The notes below the pieces were generated by a model that had not been told where the DNA came from, ran no database searches, and was given only the letters and a program-made list of their open reading frames with translations. The position numbers and the translations under genes are program-made. A stretch of 64,000 nucleotides of DNA from Eggerthellaceae bacterium (GTDB lineage: Bacteria; Actinomycetota; Coriobacteriia; Coriobacteriales; Eggerthellaceae), in NCBI GenBank assembly GCA_910575165.1, contig CAJTDS010000011.1, positions 1 to 64,000 of the forward strand, in the 5' to 3' direction. Shown here piece after piece: positions 31,656 to 45,934 of the stretch (the stretch's first letter is position 1; each line of letters begins with the position of its first letter).

Positions 31656-32801
31656 TCACTGCTCGAGTTCGGCAGTGGCTCCATAGAGCTCGAGCCAATC
31701 CCCGTTCCTCACGGTTACCGTCTGGTTCGACCCCACGGTAACGTAGCGCTCGTCCGCGAACGTGCCGTCGGGGAAGGTACGCTCGGACATAACGTAAGCG
31801 CCGGCCTCGAGGCTGATGCTGCCGGCCAGGTCTGGGTCGAGCTCCACATGGTAGGTGCCTTCGGGGATGTCGACCCCCACCCGGTAGAACCCGCTCGTGA
31901 GAACGGACCCTGCATCCACCTCGGCAAGGGACGCGTCGTACATCGCATCGTCGCTGTCGGCCGGGAGGTATACCAGCAGGTCGCCGTCGGACAGCGACAG
32001 GAAGTAATTCCCAAGGTAGGTGTTCTGCCCGTAGTAGGCGTACCGGGCCTTCTGCGGGTCGGCCCGGCCCGAAACGGCCTTGAAGAGGAAGTAGGTGCTC
32101 TCCTGGGTGTCCGAGCCCTCCAGGAAGTAGATTCCCGCAGGGATGCCGGAAAGGGTGCCCACCTGGTAGGCCCCGGCGGTGCAAGCGACAAGATCGGTGC
32201 CCGGGACGTCCTCAACCGTTCCCCCGACGTCGGGCAGCGCCGCAAGGACGTCGGCATAGGTGAAGAGCGTCTGGGAGAGGTCTTGGGAGCTGCTCGAATC
32301 CTCTGCGCCCCCGCCGAGGAAGTCGTGGCTGTAAGGGTAGTACCAGCTGTAGGGGTCCTCGCCCGACGGATCGGACCCATAGGCCCCGGAACCGCCGGAC
32401 AAGCCGCCCCAGACCTGCTGATGGGCGCCGGAGAGGACGGCCGTCGTACCGCCGATGCCAAGCGCAACGCCCGCAACAAGGCCCAACGCGCCGCCAAGGA
32501 GAGCCCACGGCCATCGCCGGCGCTTCTTTTGGCCGATGACAGCCCCTTCGACCGCCTGCAGCGAAGTCGGGGCGGCACTTTCAAGGAGCGCGCCGCTACT
32601 GGGCGTCGCATCCGAGGGCGGTATGCGGTCGCATCCCCTTGGCGCCGGGTCGGCGGGCGCTGCTTGCCAGCGCGGTGCCTGGGATTCGGGGATCTGCGAC
32701 GCCCACAGGGGCGGCGGCGTGGGCGCACTGCTTTCGTGCTGCACCGCTCCCGGGAACGCTGCGGGATCGCTGGTTTGCTGGGAATAGGTTCGCTCGTCCA
32801 T
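31656..32801 (-). CDS. Single-pass membrane protein with duplicated IPxGxY beta domain, function unknown
   Basis: This 381-residue protein has a Pro/Ala/Ser-rich cytoplasmic N terminus (1-90), a KKRRR stop/anchor cluster, one transmembrane helix (about 97-122), a Gly/Ser/Asp/Tyr linker (about 125-170) and two similar extracellular modules. Module one has YQVGTLSGIPAGIYFLEG ending in DGDLLVYLP. Module two has YRVGVDIPEGTYHVEL ending in RNGDWLELYG. Such modules occur in surface proteins of Gram-positive bacteria but I know no proven function. The positive cluster before the helix predicts an outside C terminus. GAGGTG serves as ribosome-binding site. It lies between gltX and the thioesterase on the same strand. 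Confidence 0.75.
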   Translation of the reverse strand: MDERTYSQQTSDPAAFPGAVQHESSAPTPPPLWASQIPESQAPRWQAAPADPAPRGCDRIPPSDATPSSGALLESAAPTSLQAVEGAVIGQKKRRRWPWALLGGALGLVAGVALGIGGTTAVLSGAHQQVWGGLSGGSGAYGSDPSGEDPYSWYYPYSHDFLGGGAEDSSSSQDLSQTLFTYADVLAALPDVGGTVEDVPGTDLVACTAGAYQVGTLSGIPAGIYFLEGSDTQESTYFLFKAVSGRADPQKARYAYYGQNTYLGNYFLSLSDGDLLVYLPADSDDAMYDASLAEVDAGSVLTSGFYRVGVDIPEGTYHVELDPDLAGSISLEAGAYVMSERTFPDGTFADERYVTVGSNQTVTVRNGDWLELYGATAELEQ

Positions 32802-32820
32802 AGGGCACCTCGCTACGAAA

Positions 32821-32848
32821 CGGCGCGCCCGCTGCCTCGGGCGCGCCG
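32821..32848 (-). terminator. Terminator between gltX and the membrane-protein gene
   Basis: An 11-bp all-GC perfect stem (32821-32831 with 32838-32848) has a 6-base loop. On the minus strand it is followed by TTTCGT. The T-tract is short but the stem is very stable. Confidence 0.7.
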
Positions 32849-32855
32849 CGAAGGG

Positions 32856-34472
32856 TTACTGAGCGTCAGGGAACACGACGGCGGCTACGTTGTCTATGCG
32901 CCCGAGCACGTCGGAACGCTCCATGAGCACGATGCTCTCGAACAGGGGAGGAGACACCATGTTGCCGGCAACGGCCACGCGCAGCGGCTGGAAGAGCAGC
33001 TTCGGCTTGATACCGGCCGCCTCCCCCAGATTTCTGCAGGCCAGCTGCAGCGTCTCGGCATCCCAGGCTACCGACGTGTCGGCAAGCACCTGGCGGCAAA
33101 GCCCCAAGGCCTCCTGGGCGCGCGCGCCGTCCTTCAGCAGCACCTTCTGGACGCTTTTGCCGTCAAGGACGCACCCTTGGCCCCAGAACAGGAAACGCAG
33201 CTTGTCGGGAATCTCGTCCAGACGCACCAGCCGCTCCGCCACGAGCGGGTAGAGCTGCTCGAACCAGCTGGGGTCGTCGGCGAAGGCGGCCTGGGCCGCA
33301 GCGACGTCGTCGGGAGAGGGCGCCGTCGCTGCGAACGGCGAGCCGTCGGCAGCGGGCTCGACGACAATGGCCTTGGGCTCGGCGGCGTAGCCCTGCGCCA
33401 TCGCCTGCTCGATCCAGGGGCGGGCTGCCAGCGCCCAAGATGCGGCGCCCATGTCGCGGATGTACACCCCGTTCATCCAATCGAGCTTCTTCGTGTCGAA
33501 CACTGCGTCCTTGCGCTGGATGCGCGCGGCGTCGAAGGAGCCGCACAGGACGTCCCGGGGGATGATGGTGGTCTCGCCGTCCAGCGACCAACCCAGAAGC
33601 GCGAGGAAGTTCACCATGGTGTCGGCCAGGTAGCCCCGGTCGCGGAACTCCTCCACCGACGTGTCGCCATGGCGCTTGGAGAGCTTCTTGCCGTTCTCGC
33701 CCAGAATCATGGGCAAATGCCCGAACACGGGGTGCTCGAGCCCCAGCGCCTCGTAGATGAGTATCTGCCTGGGGGTGTTTGACAGGTGGTCGTCGCCGCG
33801 AACGACGTGGCTTATCTGCATGTCGGCATCGTCGCAGACCACGGCGAAGTTGTAGGTGAAGGTGCCATCGGTGCGGCACAAGATCATGTCGTCCATGACG
33901 TCGGCGGGGAAGGACATGGAGCCGTAGACCATGTCGTCGAAGACGATGGGGCCATGGTTCTCGGGCACTTTCAGGCGCCAGACGTGGGGCTCGCCGGCAT
34001 CGATGCGCCGCTTGGCCTCAGCCGGGTCGATGTTGCGGCAGGTGCGGTCGTAGCCGGCGTAACCGCCCTCGCTGGCCTCGGCCGCCGCCCGCTTCGCGTC
34101 GAGCTGCTCCTTGGTGCAGAAGCACGGGTAGACCGCCCCGCGCTCCTTCAGCCGTTCGAGGGCGGCGCGATAGGTCTGGGTCCTCTGGGTTTGGAAGTAG
34201 GGGCCGAATTCGCCGCCCACTTGCGGCCCCTCGTCCCAGTCAAGTCCCAGCCACCGCATGGCGTCGATGATGATGCGCGTATTCTCGTCGGTGGAGCGCT
34301 GGGTGTCGGTGTCCTCGATGCGCAGGACGAACGTCCCGCCTTTGGCCCGCGCGAACGCCCAGTTGTAGATCGCCGTGCGCGCGCCGCCCACATGGAGCAT
34401 GCCGGTGGGGGAAGGGGCGAAGCGGACGCGGACGGCGCCCCCTTCGCTGCAGGTGTCGTTGCAATCGACCAT
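32856..34472 (-). CDS. gltX: Glutamyl-tRNA synthetase
   Basis: This 538-residue class I synthetase has the HIGH-type motif PSPTGMLHVGGAR (about 20-32), LRIEDTD, RGDDHLSNTPRQ and the KMSKS-type KKLSKRHGD. A Cys-containing YPCFCT stretch sits in the zinc-region position. ATG 34472 is preferred, with GAAGGA 11 bases upstream. A GTG three codons earlier is too close to that site. It charges tRNA-Glu, and in organisms without GlnRS also tRNA-Gln; which applies here is unknown. Confidence 0.95.
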   Translation of the reverse strand: MVDCNDTCSEGGAVRVRFAPSPTGMLHVGGARTAIYNWAFARAKGGTFVLRIEDTDTQRSTDENTRIIIDAMRWLGLDWDEGPQVGGEFGPYFQTQRTQTYRAALERLKERGAVYPCFCTKEQLDAKRAAAEASEGGYAGYDRTCRNIDPAEAKRRIDAGEPHVWRLKVPENHGPIVFDDMVYGSMSFPADVMDDMILCRTDGTFTYNFAVVCDDADMQISHVVRGDDHLSNTPRQILIYEALGLEHPVFGHLPMILGENGKKLSKRHGDTSVEEFRDRGYLADTMVNFLALLGWSLDGETTIIPRDVLCGSFDAARIQRKDAVFDTKKLDWMNGVYIRDMGAASWALAARPWIEQAMAQGYAAEPKAIVVEPAADGSPFAATAPSPDDVAAAQAAFADDPSWFEQLYPLVAERLVRLDEIPDKLRFLFWGQGCVLDGKSVQKVLLKDGARAQEALGLCRQVLADTSVAWDAETLQLACRNLGEAAGIKPKLLFQPLRVAVAGNMVSPPLFESIVLMERSDVLGRIDNVAAVVFPDAQ

Positions 34473-34804
34473 GAATGCCACATTCCTTCGTCTGTTCGCA
34501 GTAGAGCCGGCGACGGCCGGCCGATAACGTCGGACAGAGTATAGGCAACGGACGGCACGGCAAGGCCGAAGCCGCTGGCTCGCCAGGGAAAAACCAGAGT
34601 AACCCGCACCGGGGACCGTTTTCCGGGATGCGAGGCGATCGGCGGGACGCTCTGGGTTTTCTGCCGTTTTTCCCCTGGTTCCTAGACAAGATTCCTGCTA
34701 TCTACCAAAATAGAGAATCCACGCACGAGCGATACGTTCTCCCGTGCCCGGTTTCTCCCTACAACCTGCGCAGCGCTCGATAGAGCGCAGAAGGATAGCC
34801 GAAG
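34473..34804. other. Divergent intergenic region between gltX and def
   Basis: These 332 bp have no convincing gene. On the minus strand TATACT (34538-34543) is a plausible -10 for gltX. On the plus strand, GCGCTC (34773-34778) and GAGCGC (34783-34788) form a hairpin directly before the AAGGAT ribosome-binding site of def, close enough to influence ribosome access. A stretch around 34,685-34,720 is locally AT-rich and may hold the def promoter, but no clear -35/-10 pair is seen. Confidence 0.45.
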
Positions 34805-35338
34805 ATGATTACCATCGTCGAATCACCGAACCCGTTGCTGAACCAGGTGTGCGACCCCTGCGACCTTGCTGACAGGGAGCTGCGCCGCCTTGCGAAGTCC
34901 ATGGTGAAGGCCATGTACAAAAACGGCGGCTGCGGGCTTGCCGCGCCCCAGGTCGGGGTGAGCAAGCGCCTCGTCGTCATCGACTGCGACCAGGACGACT
35001 CCGGCGAGCAGAATCCCATCGTCATGGTCAACCCCGTCATCGTGGAGACGTCGGGGGAGGTGGTGACCGAGGAGGAGGGGTGCCTGTCGATCCCCGGCAT
35101 CTCGGTGCCCATCGCCCGGCCCGAGTACGCTCGCGCCCGCTTCTTCGATCTTGACGGGGAGGAGTGGGAGATCGAGGGCGACGGCCTTCTGGGCCGCTGC
35201 CTGCAGCACGAATGCGACCACCTGGACGGCATCACCATGTTCGAGCGGTGCACCCCGCAGGCCCGCCTCCAGGCGCTTGCCGACTACGAGCAGGCGCAGG
35301 CCGCCGGCGCTAAGCCCGGCGACACCTCCGTTTCCTAG
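34805..35338 (+). CDS. def: Peptide deformylase
   Basis: This 177-residue metalloenzyme removes the formyl group from new proteins. All three motifs are intact: GCGLAAPQVG (about 42-51), EGCLSIPG (about 95) and the metal-binding QHECDHLDG (about 137-145). It is followed 8 bp later by fmt, the enzyme that adds the formyl group to initiator tRNA. Confidence 0.97.
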   Translation: MITIVESPNPLLNQVCDPCDLADRELRRLAKSMVKAMYKNGGCGLAAPQVGVSKRLVVIDCDQDDSGEQNPIVMVNPVIVETSGEVVTEEEGCLSIPGISVPIARPEYARARFFDLDGEEWEIEGDGLLGRCLQHECDHLDGITMFERCTPQARLQALADYEQAQAAGAKPGDTSVS

Positions 35339-35346
35339 GGCCGCCC

Positions 35347-36280
35347 ATGCGCATCGTATTCATGGGAACGCCCGAGTTCTCCGCCACCATACTGGGCTAC
35401 CTTGCGGAGCAGCACGACGTCGTAGCCGCCTACACGCGGCCCGACGCTGTTCGCGGCAGGGGGAGGTTCCTGGAGCCGTCGCCGGTCAAATCCCTGGCGC
35501 AATCCCTCGGCATCCCGGTCTTCACCCCGCGCAGCCTGCGCGACGAGCAGGTCGTTGCCGAGCTCGCCGAGCTGCAGCCCGACGCCATCGTCGTCGCCGC
35601 CTACGGCATGCTGCTCCCCAAAGCTGTTCTCGACATACCTCGCTACGGATGCATCAACGTTCATGCGTCCCTGCTGCCCCGCTGGAGGGGTGCGGCTCCC
35701 GTGGAGCGTGCCATCCTTGCCGGCGACGAGGAGACCGGCGTGTGCATCATGGCCATGGAAGAGGGGCTCGACACGGGTCCGTACTGCGTCTGCAGGACTA
35801 CCTCGGTGGCAGGCAAGAGCGTCCGCGAGCTCACCGAGGAGCTGGCGTCCCTGGGCGCTTCGGCCCTGCTCCACGGCCTGACCATGGTGGCCTCGCAGCC
35901 CCATCCTTTCGTCGCCCAATCCGATGAGGGAATCACCTACGCCTCGAAGATAGGGAAAGGCGAGCTCAACCTTCGTCCGTCCGACGGCGCCGAGGGAGCC
36001 CTCAGGAAGGTGCTCGCCTCGTCGGATGCGCATCCGTGCAAAGTAGTCGTATGCGGACGTCCCCTTACCGTCCTTGTCGCCGAGAGGGCGGCAGAGCAGC
36101 ACCCGCCGCTTGCCTGCGGGCAGGTGGCGGTTTCCGGGAAGCGCGTGGTCCTGGGCATGGCCGACGGCGCCATCGAGCTTGCCAGCGTAAGGCCCGACGG
36201 CAAGAAGACTATGGACGCGGCGGCCTTCGCAGCCGGAATCCGCGGATCGAAAGACGCAACGATGATGTGGGAGGAATTCG

Positions 36281-36291
<11 letters not shown>
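35347..36291 (+). CDS. fmt: Methionyl-tRNA formyltransferase
   Basis: This 314-residue enzyme formylates Met-tRNA for initiation. It has MRIVFMGTPEFSA at the start and an SLLPRWRGAAPVERAI block (about 113-128) with the formyl-folate site; the C-terminal OB-like domain begins near 210. The SD is weak. Its stop codon lies 11 bp inside the next gene. Confidence 0.96.
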
Positions 36292-41867
<5,576 letters not shown>

Positions 41868-41899
41868 GGCAGCGCCGAATCCGCCGCCGAGCAATGAAA

Positions 41900-41930
41900 A
41901 AGGCACGTCCCTTGCGGCGTGCCTTCGTTT
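41900..41930. terminator. Bidirectional terminator between tgt and tRNA-Pro
   Basis: AAGGCACG (41900-41907) pairs with CGTGCCTT (41918-41925). T-rich sequence flanks both sides (TTCGTTTTCC on plus, TTTTTCATT on minus), so it can serve both converging units. Confidence 0.75.
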
Positions 41931-41935
41931 TCCGA

Positions 41936-42012
41936 TGGTCGGGACGACAGGATTCGAACCTGCGACATCCTGCTCCCAAAGCAGGCGCGCTACCAGGCTG
42001 CGCCACGTCCCG
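41936..42012 (-). tRNA. tRNA-Pro (anticodon TGG)
   Basis: This is a 77-base minus-strand tRNA with acceptor CGGGACG/CGTCCCG, discriminator A and encoded CCA. The anticodon loop TTTGGGA gives TGG. The T-arm has GTTCGAATC. Confidence 0.95.
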
Positions 42013-42030
42013 ACGGGTAAAGCGCCGATA

Positions 42031-42058
42031 AGTATAGCAGACTTCCCGCCGTTGTCTA
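42031..42058 (-). promoter_or_regulatory. Promoter of tRNA-Pro
   Basis: On the minus strand, TAGACA (42053-42058) and TATACT (42031-42036) are 16 bases apart. The start point lies about 10 bases before the mature tRNA end. Confidence 0.65.
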
Positions 42059-42086
42059 AGTGTCCATGTCCTACCGGGCGCCATGG

Positions 42087-42150
42087 TACAATAATGCGTC
42101 ATGGGCGGGATGCGCCGCCCGATGCGGCACACCCCGACGAAAGGACAGGA
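42087..42150 (+). promoter_or_regulatory. pyrK promoter -10 and short leader
   Basis: TACAAT (42087-42092) is a likely -10; no strong -35 is visible. The leader contains GGGCGG...CCGCCC, a short hairpin before the AAAGGACAGGAG ribosome-binding site. It is not long enough to be a PyrR-type attenuator. Confidence 0.4.
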
Positions 42151-42960
42151 GTGACACTCTTCGACGAACGGGCGCGCCTGGTCGCCAACGCGGGCGCCGG
42201 CCCGAACCTCTTCGTGGCCACCTTCGAGGCGCCTCGGCTCGCACAATCCGTGCAGCCCGGGCAGTTCGCGCACATGCAGATCCCCGGAATGGAGTCGCAT
42301 ATCCTGCGCCGGCCCTTCTCGGTCTACGGGCGCAACCTCGCGTCGCAGACCGTCGACATCCTCTACCAGGTTGTCGGTGCGGGAACGCGGCACCTGTCCG
42401 GCATCAGCCCCCGGTCCGACCTGGCAGAGGGCTTCGGCCTCATCGGCCCCGTGGGACGCGGATGGAGCCCGCCCGCTGCAACTTCCCGGGCGCTGCTCGT
42501 AGGCGGCGGCGTGGGGGCGGCGCCCTTGTTCATGCTGGCCGAGTCGCTGAAGGGGCAGGGGGTTCCCGCCACGGTGGTGCTGGGCGCCCAGACCCATGCG
42601 GCCCTGGCCTGCGAGGCAGCTTACCTGGATCTTCTGGGCGAGGACGACGTGCGCTGCGCCACCGACGACGGCTCCTACGGGCGGCCTGGCTTCTGCACCT
42701 CGCTTGCGACCGAGGCGCTCGACCAGGCGGCCGCCGAGGGACGGCCTTTCGACTACGTGGCGGTGTGCGGCCCCGAGCCGCTCATGCGCATCGTCGCCCA
42801 GGAGGCCCGCGAGCGAGGGGTGGCTTGCGAGGTGTCCATGGAGCGTCGCATGGCCTGCGGCGTGGGCGCCTGCCTGTCCTGCGTGGTGGAGACCGCGCTG
42901 GGCAAGAAGCGTTCATGCGTGGACGGACCTGTCTTCGACGGAAGCGAGGTGCTCTGGTGA
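42151..42960 (+). CDS. pyrK: Dihydroorotate dehydrogenase B electron-transfer subunit
   Basis: This 269-residue flavoprotein links PyrD to NAD+. It has RRPFSVYGRN (FAD binding), LLVGGGVGAAPLF for NAD(H), and a [2Fe-2S] site with CGVGACLSC and a further Cys in KRSCVDGPVF. The start is GTG 42151. It overlaps pyrD by 4 bp. Confidence 0.93.
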   Translation: MTLFDERARLVANAGAGPNLFVATFEAPRLAQSVQPGQFAHMQIPGMESHILRRPFSVYGRNLASQTVDILYQVVGAGTRHLSGISPRSDLAEGFGLIGPVGRGWSPPAATSRALLVGGGVGAAPLFMLAESLKGQGVPATVVLGAQTHAALACEAAYLDLLGEDDVRCATDDGSYGRPGFCTSLATEALDQAAAEGRPFDYVAVCGPEPLMRIVAQEARERGVACEVSMERRMACGVGACLSCVVETALGKKRSCVDGPVFDGSEVLW

Positions 42961-43871
42961 GCAACGTGAACATGGCCGTCAACCTGGGCGGCCTTCCCAT
43001 GAAGAATCCGGTCACCACGGCTTCGGGCACCTTCGCAGCGGGCATGGAGTACGCCGACTTCGTGAACGTTTCTGCCTTGGGCGCCGTGACCACCAAGGGC
43101 GTGTCGCTGCACGGCTGGGCCGGAAACGCAAGCCCCCGCATCGCCGAGACGCCCTCGGGCATGCTCAACTCCATCGGGCTTCAGAACCCCGGCGTCGAGC
43201 ACCTGAAGACCGTGGAGCTCCCCTGGCTTCGCGACCAGGGCGCCACCGTTATCGTCAACGTCTCAGGCCACAGCGCGCAGGAGTACGCTTCCGTGATCGA
43301 GGCCCTCGAGGACGGCCCTGTGGACGCCTACGAGATAAACGTGTCGTGCCCCAACGTGGACGCCGGCGGCATGACCATCGGCACCGACCCGTCAAGCGTG
43401 GAGGCGGTGGTGTCCCGCTGCCGCCAGGCGACCAAGCGGCCGCTCATCGTGAAGCTCACGCCCAACGTCACCAGCGTCGTCGACATCGCCCGGGCCGCCG
43501 AGGCCGCAGGCGCCGACGCCATCTCGCTCATCAACACCCTGCTCGGCATGGCGGTGGATGCGAAAACGCGCCGCCCGAAGCTCGCCCGCGTGGTGGGGGG
43601 GCTTTCGGGACCGGCCGTCAAACCGGTGGCCCTGCGCATGGTATGGGAGTGCTACCGCGGCGTGTCGCTGCCCATCTTGGGGATGGGCGGCATCGCCACC
43701 GGTGAGGACGCCGTCGAGTTCATGCTGTGCGGCGCGACGGCCGTGGCCGTGGGGACCGCCAACTTCTCCGACCCGGCGAGCACTGCACGCGTGATCGAGG
43801 GCATAGAGCGCTACTGCCGCGAGCAGGGCGTTGACGACGTAAACGAGCTGAGAGGAGCCCTGAAGGCATGA
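42957..43871 (+). CDS. pyrD: Dihydroorotate dehydrogenase B catalytic subunit
   Basis: This 304-residue class 1B enzyme oxidises dihydroorotate to orotate. It shows NPVTTASGTFAAG, NSIGLQNPG, YEINVSCPNV with the class 1 catalytic Cys, INTLLGMAVD, GGLSGPAVKP and GMGGIATGEDA. The start GTG sits in a GTGA overlap with pyrK, fitting a stable PyrK-PyrD complex. Confidence 0.96.
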   Translation: MSNVNMAVNLGGLPMKNPVTTASGTFAAGMEYADFVNVSALGAVTTKGVSLHGWAGNASPRIAETPSGMLNSIGLQNPGVEHLKTVELPWLRDQGATVIVNVSGHSAQEYASVIEALEDGPVDAYEINVSCPNVDAGGMTIGTDPSSVEAVVSRCRQATKRPLIVKLTPNVTSVVDIARAAEAAGADAISLINTLLGMAVDAKTRRPKLARVVGGLSGPAVKPVALRMVWECYRGVSLPILGMGGIATGEDAVEFMLCGATAVAVGTANFSDPASTARVIEGIERYCREQGVDDVNELRGALKA

Positions 43872-44605
43872 GCGACTTTTCCCATGAACCGGCCCGCGAC
43901 CGCATCATCGTCGCCCTGGACTGCGACCGCGCCGAGGCGCTGCGGCTCGCCGAGCTTCTGAGCGGCCGCGCCAAATGGCTGAAGGTGGGCATGACCCTCT
44001 TCTACGCCGAAGGGCCCGCGATCGTCTCTCAGCTCAAAGCCCTTGGCTTCAAGGTGTTCCTCGACCTGAAGTTCAACGACATCCCGCACCAGGTGAAAGG
44101 GGCCGCCGCATCGGCCACCCGAAGCGGCGCCGACATGCTCACGATGCACGCCTCGGGCGGCGCGCCCATGATGGCGGCGGGGCAGGAAGGGGCCCGGGAC
44201 GCGGCGCTGTCCGCAGGGCTTGCAGAGCCGATCACCCTTGCTATCACCGTTCTCACCTCCATGGACCAGGCCGACTTGGACGACATAGGCGTAGCGCGCC
44301 CGCTGCGCGAGCAGGTATGCGCCTTGGCCGAGCTCGCGCGCAAGGCGAAGCTCTCCGGCGTGGTCGCCTCGCCCCAGGAGGCATCGCAGCTGCGCGCCGT
44401 CCTGGGACCGGACGCCTGCATCGTGACGCCCGGCGTTCGCCCGGCCGGCGCCAGCCTGGGCGACCAGAGCCGCGTGGCCACGCCCGCCCAGGCGTTCCTG
44501 AACGGTGCCTCGCACATCGTCGTAGGCCGCCCCATTACCCAGGCCGACGACCCTGCGGCCGCCTTCGAGGCCATCGCCGAGGAGCTCGCTTGCGCCGGCC
44601 TGTGA
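43868..44605 (+). CDS. pyrF: Orotidine 5'-phosphate decarboxylase
   Basis: This 245-residue barrel enzyme makes UMP. It has IIVALDCDRAEAL, the catalytic FLDLKFNDIPHQV, TMHASGG and VTPGVRPAG. It overlaps pyrD by an ATGA. It ends the pyrimidine unit. Confidence 0.96.
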   Translation: MSDFSHEPARDRIIVALDCDRAEALRLAELLSGRAKWLKVGMTLFYAEGPAIVSQLKALGFKVFLDLKFNDIPHQVKGAAASATRSGADMLTMHASGGAPMMAAGQEGARDAALSAGLAEPITLAITVLTSMDQADLDDIGVARPLREQVCALAELARKAKLSGVVASPQEASQLRAVLGPDACIVTPGVRPAGASLGDQSRVATPAQAFLNGASHIVVGRPITQADDPAAAFEAIAEELACAGL

Positions 44606-44761
44606 GCCGGCTTGCCCCCCTTCGGACTACCGCTGGGGAGGGAATTTGTAGAGTTTCATACATAATGCTAGGTCACATACCGATTTCAATGCTAGTATCA
44701 CGGAAGCGTAAAGAAGCACCCAAGGTGCATACCACAGCAAGAACCAGAAGGAGACACTCGA

Positions 44762-45082
44762 ATGGCTATTCCTCAACTTAGCGCCGCCGAGCGCCAGGCC
44801 GCCCTCGAGAAGGCGAAGGCCGCCCGCATCAAGCGCGCCCAGGTGCGCGATGAGCTGAAGTCCGGCAAGCTCACCCTGGCCCAGGTCATCGAGATGAAGG
44901 ACGACCCGGTTGTCGGACGCATGAAGGTGTCCACCCTGATCGAGACCCTGCCCAGCTACGGCAAGGCTAAGGCCGAGAAGGTCATGAAGGAGCTTCAGAT
45001 CGCCGAGAGCCGTCGTCTTCGCGGCCTGGGCGAGCGTCAGCAGGCTGCGCTTCTGGAGCGTCTGGGCAAAACGGGCAAGTAA
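44762..45082 (+). CDS. mihF: Integration host factor, actinobacterial type (mIHF)
   Basis: This 106-residue nucleoid protein has the actinobacterial mIHF/sIHF layout. An N-terminal helix (ERQAALEKAKAARIKRAQVRD) leads into a helix-two-turns-helix domain with LPSYGKAKAEKVM and ending RLRGLGERQQ. It binds DNA without sequence similarity to enterobacterial IHF. It is followed directly by gmk, an order conserved in actinobacteria. The upstream 150 bp contain AT-rich promoter-like DNA, with TAGTAT near 44692 as a possible -10. Confidence 0.92.
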   Translation: MAIPQLSAAERQAALEKAKAARIKRAQVRDELKSGKLTLAQVIEMKDDPVVGRMKVSTLIETLPSYGKAKAEKVMKELQIAESRRLRGLGERQQAALLERLGKTGK

Positions 45083-45655
45083 GTGCGACGCGGCAACCTC
45101 TTCGTCGTTTCGGGGCCATCGGGAGCCGGCAAGGGCACCCTGGTGGCCCTCCTTATGAAAGCCATCCCCGATGGATGGCTTTCCGTTTCCGCAACCACCC
45201 GCGCACCGCGGGCGGGGGAGACGGAAGGCGCGAGCTACCTCTTCAAGACGCGCGAGCAGTTCGACCGCATGGTCGAAGAGGGCGATCTGCTGGAATGGGC
45301 CGAGTACGGCGGAAACTGCTACGGCACGCCGAAGAGCAGCGTGCTGGCCGCTGTTCGGGCCGGCAAGCAGGTTGTCCTGGAGATCGACGTCCAGGGCGCT
45401 TTCCAGGTGAAGGAGCTGTTTCCAGACGCCCACCTGGTATTCATCGAGCCGCCCTCGGCAGAGGTGCTCAGGAGCCGTCTGGAAGGACGCGGCACCGATG
45501 CGCCCGAAGCCGTGGAGCGCCGCCTCGAGACGGCGAAGCGCGAGCTCGCCCAAGCGGACAGATACGAGTTTCGCCTGGTGAACGACGACCTCGAAGAAGC
45601 TTTGGACCAGCTGGTCTCCTATGTGAACCGCTGTGCGACATCAGACAAGGACTAG
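45083..45655 (+). CDS. gmk: Guanylate kinase
   Basis: This 190-residue enzyme phosphorylates GMP to GDP. It has the P-loop SGPSGAGKGTL (about 10-20), SATTRAPRAGE for GMP binding, EWAEYGGNCYGTP and the DVQGAF segment. The GTG start at 45083 follows the mihF stop directly, so it is probably translated by coupling. Confidence 0.97.
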   Translation: MRRGNLFVVSGPSGAGKGTLVALLMKAIPDGWLSVSATTRAPRAGETEGASYLFKTREQFDRMVEEGDLLEWAEYGGNCYGTPKSSVLAAVRAGKQVVLEIDVQGAFQVKELFPDAHLVFIEPPSAEVLRSRLEGRGTDAPEAVERRLETAKRELAQADRYEFRLVNDDLEEALDQLVSYVNRCATSDKD

Positions 45656-45661
45656 GAACCT

Positions 45662-45922
45662 ATGAGTATCATCGAACCGAAGATCGACGTACTGCTCAGC
45701 GAAACCGACAACGACCGGTTTCTGCTGTGCGCCCTGGCGTCCAAGCGCGCCCACGACATCAACGACATGATGCGGGGCCAGCGCGACCGCGCCCTGCAGC
45801 TGCAGACGGCCGTGGAGATCGCCCGCGCCGCCGACCGCAAGCCGCTCTCGCTGGCGTTCAGCGAAATCGCCCGCGACGAGGTCTCGTTCGACCCCACCTC
45901 CATCGACGTCAAGAACCATTAG
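45662..45922 (+). CDS. rpoZ: RNA polymerase omega subunit
   Basis: This 86-residue protein has FLLCALASKRAHDINDMM, the conserved core that clamps the beta' tail, and KPLSLAFSEIARDEVSF. It lies 6 bp after gmk in the usual gmk-rpoZ order. Confidence 0.95.
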   Translation: MSIIEPKIDVLLSETDNDRFLLCALASKRAHDINDMMRGQRDRALQLQTAVEIARAADRKPLSLAFSEIARDEVSFDPTSIDVKNH

Positions 45923-45934
45923 GGTCCTTGCGCC

